Source: Litoribrevibacter albus (GTDB lineage: Bacteria > Pseudomonadota > Gammaproteobacteria > Pseudomonadales > Litoribrevibacteraceae). From it: DNA of 64,000 nt. The stretch spans positions 1 through 64,000 of the forward strand of contig NZ_BSNM01000002.1 of NCBI RefSeq assembly GCF_030159995.1, read 5' to 3'. Numbering within the stretch: position 1 is the stretch's first letter; each line of letters starts with the position of its first letter. Position numbers and translations under genes: made by a program. Shown piece after piece: positions 62,472-64,000 of the stretch. The notes under the pieces are model-generated. The model ran no database searches, was not told the origin of the DNA, and saw nothing but the letters and a program-made list of their open reading frames with translations.

Positions 62472-62778
62472 AGTTCGCTCCTTTGTTAAGCAAATGATGG
62501 TGTTGAAGTTGATTTCGATCTGGTTAGAAACTCTATCTTGTTTCTTATTTGGTGATAATCTGCTTTAAAGGAATAATATTATTGAGAAAAACTCACTAAT
62601 TATGACAAATGAATAAAGGAATTTCAGAGGCGGGTCAGAGTGGATGTTCTTGATGGAATAGAAGGGGGCTTGTGGAGGGAAAATCACCTAATGAGATATA
62701 ACAAAAACGAATTGCCAATCTGGTTAGGTGGTTTTGCCCGGTTTAGCTATAGCTGTTTGATGTGGTGTTTAACGCTCG
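62472..62778. other. Noncoding stretch with imperfect inverted repeat
   Basis: This 307-bp gap holds the promoter region of the DJ-1-like gene and an imperfect 12-bp inverted repeat (62680-62691 and 62724-62735, one mismatch, 32-bp centre). I see no open frame or other clear signal in it. Confidence 0.4.
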
Positions 62779-63096
62779 TTAATGTCCATAGACGATGGTG
62801 CAGTCCTTGTTAAAAGGGAAGTACCACAGGCCAGTTTCACCAACCAATTCTACGTTATTAATGTTTCCTTGGTCGGCTGCCGTAATAATTGAACCATCAC
62901 CTATAACTGGTAGGAAGAAAAAGAGATTCCAAGTGCAAGCCTCTCCTTTTTTACGTGTTTGAAGTTGTTTAAATTCAATGTTTTTCACTCCCACTTGAGA
63001 ACCGTCGGCGTATCTTAACGTTCTAGCCAAGTCTTTCGTTACACTTGCGCAACCCGAGAAAAAAACAACACAAAATATCAAAACCAACCTTTTCAT
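62779..63096 (-). CDS. Small lipoprotein of unknown function
   Basis: A 105-residue lipoprotein. The N-terminus ends in a lipobox, VFFSGCAS, so the mature protein should be lipid-anchored at Cys16. The rest (RTLRYADGSQVGVKNIEF, CTWNLFFFLPVIGDGSI) is similar in style to TRL-like small lipoproteins, with two further cysteines. The function is unknown. Confidence 0.7.
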   Translation of the reverse strand: MKRLVLIFCVVFFSGCASVTKDLARTLRYADGSQVGVKNIEFKQLQTRKKGEACTWNLFFFLPVIGDGSIITAADQGNINNVELVGETGLWYFPFNKDCTIVYGH

Positions 63097-63389
63097 ATAA
63101 CACTCCTTTTTTTGAATAATTGGAGTGTATTGAGCCTTCAGAACTTAGCCAGTTTTATGAAAGGAGTATCAAATATCGAAACGTATCGTCTTGGATGGTA
63201 CGACTTGGTTTGGGTATTTAATAGGGAAGGTGGGTAGTGAGCGTTATTTCAAGCACAACTAAAATCGTAATCCATTGAACGTTATGCCTTCACAATGTAT
63301 GCAAAGTCTCTTTCAATGAAATCTAATGAGCTGATTGGTTGGGAAGAATATAAAAATAACTGGTTAAAGCTGAAACGCTAGGAAGAGTG

Positions 63390-63656
63390 ATGAAAATATT
63401 GATGCGATTATTCCTTTGGTGTGTTGTTTGGATAGCTGGATGTCTTCTACTTTCAGATCTTTTACCTACGCACGCTCATGTGGGGAACCCTAGCTTGGTG
63501 GCTCCGGTTATGATTTTAGGTTTTCCTTTTTTCGCTTCAGACTTAACTGATGATGCGCTTTACCTTATTGGTATACCGGGCGTGTGTTTCTGGCTAATTG
63601 CATTCGCAATTATGTTTTTTGAAAAGGTACGTTCTAGATTTCTTGCGTTAAAGTGA
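63390..63656 (+). CDS. Small membrane protein of unknown function
   Basis: An 88-residue protein with two predicted membrane segments (about 4-24 and 58-76). The start at ATG 63390 follows a GGAAGAG site. I recognise no family. It lies 70 bp before the antitoxin gene and may be unrelated to it. Confidence 0.55.
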   Translation: MKILMRLFLWCVVWIAGCLLLSDLLPTHAHVGNPSLVAPVMILGFPFFASDLTDDALYLIGIPGVCFWLIAFAIMFFEKVRSRFLALK

Positions 63657-63726
63657 TGGTTAGCTTGCTTGTTAGGAAAATTCTGAGCAACTAAAATGAC
63701 TAGTAACTTTTTCTTTTGGAGGTCTT

Positions 63727-63966
63727 ATGGCTACAGAAGCCCTAGATGAATTGCATTCACAAGCTCTGACTCTGAGTGAGTCTGATCGTGCTCAATTAGC
63801 TCATGATCTACTTAAAAGTCTAGATATTCCGGCTGATAAAGATGTATCTGGCGAGTGGGATGTTGAGATTGAACGACGGATTGAACAAATAGACTCTGAT
63901 TCGGCATCGTTTTTGGATAGAGATACGTTCCGTAGACAAATGGAAGCAAAAATTAAGGGAAAATAA
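63727..63966 (+). CDS. Addiction module antitoxin (TIGR02574-like)
   Basis: A 79-residue protein matching the putative addiction-module component family: LHSQALTLSESDRAQLAHDLLKSLD near the N-terminus, then GEWDVEIERRIEQIDS. A TGGAGG ribosome-binding site precedes ATG 63727. A ParE/RelE-type toxin frame begins just three bases after its stop, as expected for a type II pair. Confidence 0.88.
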   Translation: MATEALDELHSQALTLSESDRAQLAHDLLKSLDIPADKDVSGEWDVEIERRIEQIDSDSASFLDRDTFRRQMEAKIKGK

Positions 63967-63969
63967 ATT

Positions 63970-64000
63970 TTGCCTATTGAGATCCTCGAAGAAGCAGCAA
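63970..64000 (+). CDS. RelE/ParE-type toxin, start only (cut by window end)
   Basis: Only the first ten codons are visible (TTG at 63970, then PIEILEEAA). The sequence and its position three bases after the antitoxin match the start of a ParE/RelE-family toxin. The rest lies outside the window. Confidence 0.6.
   Translation, partial: MPIEILEEAA

Overview
This window looks like chromosomal DNA from a marine-type gammaproteobacterium, probably of the Oceanospirillales or a related order. The grounds are moderate G+C, many long two-component kinases, sigma-54 regulation, a cyanide-insensitive oxidase, a DUF2860 outer-membrane protein and an SOS-controlled umuDC operon. This placement is inference; no rRNA or other phylogenetic marker is present. 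I found no prophage, transposase, CRISPR array, rRNA or tRNA. Coding density is high and nearly all genes appear intact.

Layout. 1-370: a terminator tail and two microsatellites ahead of radA. 1.8-5.4 kb: an orphan periplasmic binding protein, then an arsR-gapdh-arsJ arsenate-resistance operon on the minus strand. 5.6-12.3 kb: a 1440-residue hybrid histidine kinase, a LHPP-like HAD phosphatase and a PAS-PAS-GGDEF diguanylate cyclase. 12.3-15.9 kb: a DUF547 protein and the three AmmeMemoRadiSam genes. 16-21.5 kb: DUF2860 protein, a secreted protein, a small barrel protein with a WYL regulator, an SDR reductase and a LuxR-type response regulator. 21.5-29.5 kb: a binding lipoprotein, a CrbS-like symporter/kinase fusion and a second hybrid kinase paralogous to the first. 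29.6-34.5 kb: an iron island (DUF2218, siderophore-binding protein, TonB receptor, PchR-like AraC regulator) with a Fur-like box.

34.5-40.9 kb holds a cyanide-insensitive oxidase operon (cioA, cioB and an untracked 37-residue DUF2474-type gene). It has a perfect-consensus sigma-54 promoter and lies divergent from a membrane histidine kinase and NtrC-type response regulator, so a dedicated control circuit is likely. 41.5-43.2 kb is umuDC behind a LexA box. 44.2-52.6 kb is an AcoR-like sigma-54 activator divergent from a glycerol-type ABC importer operon, with a -24/-12 promoter and four copies of an octamer between them. The two ATPases of this importer carry complementary defects, leaving one predicted catalytic site.

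52.8-64 kb is a mixed accessory stretch: small secreted proteins, a phosphatase-fold protein, a flavodoxin-like reductase with its HxlR regulator, a MepA-like endopeptidase, two binding proteins without permeases, a LysR regulator, an alpha/beta hydrolase, proteins of unknown function, an exported DJ-1/PfpI protein, and a toxin-antitoxin pair cut by the window end.

The strongest candidates for a less-described system are the sigma-54/NtrC-controlled cio operon and the sigma-54-controlled ABC importer; the AmmeMemoRadiSam set is a known but poorly understood system.
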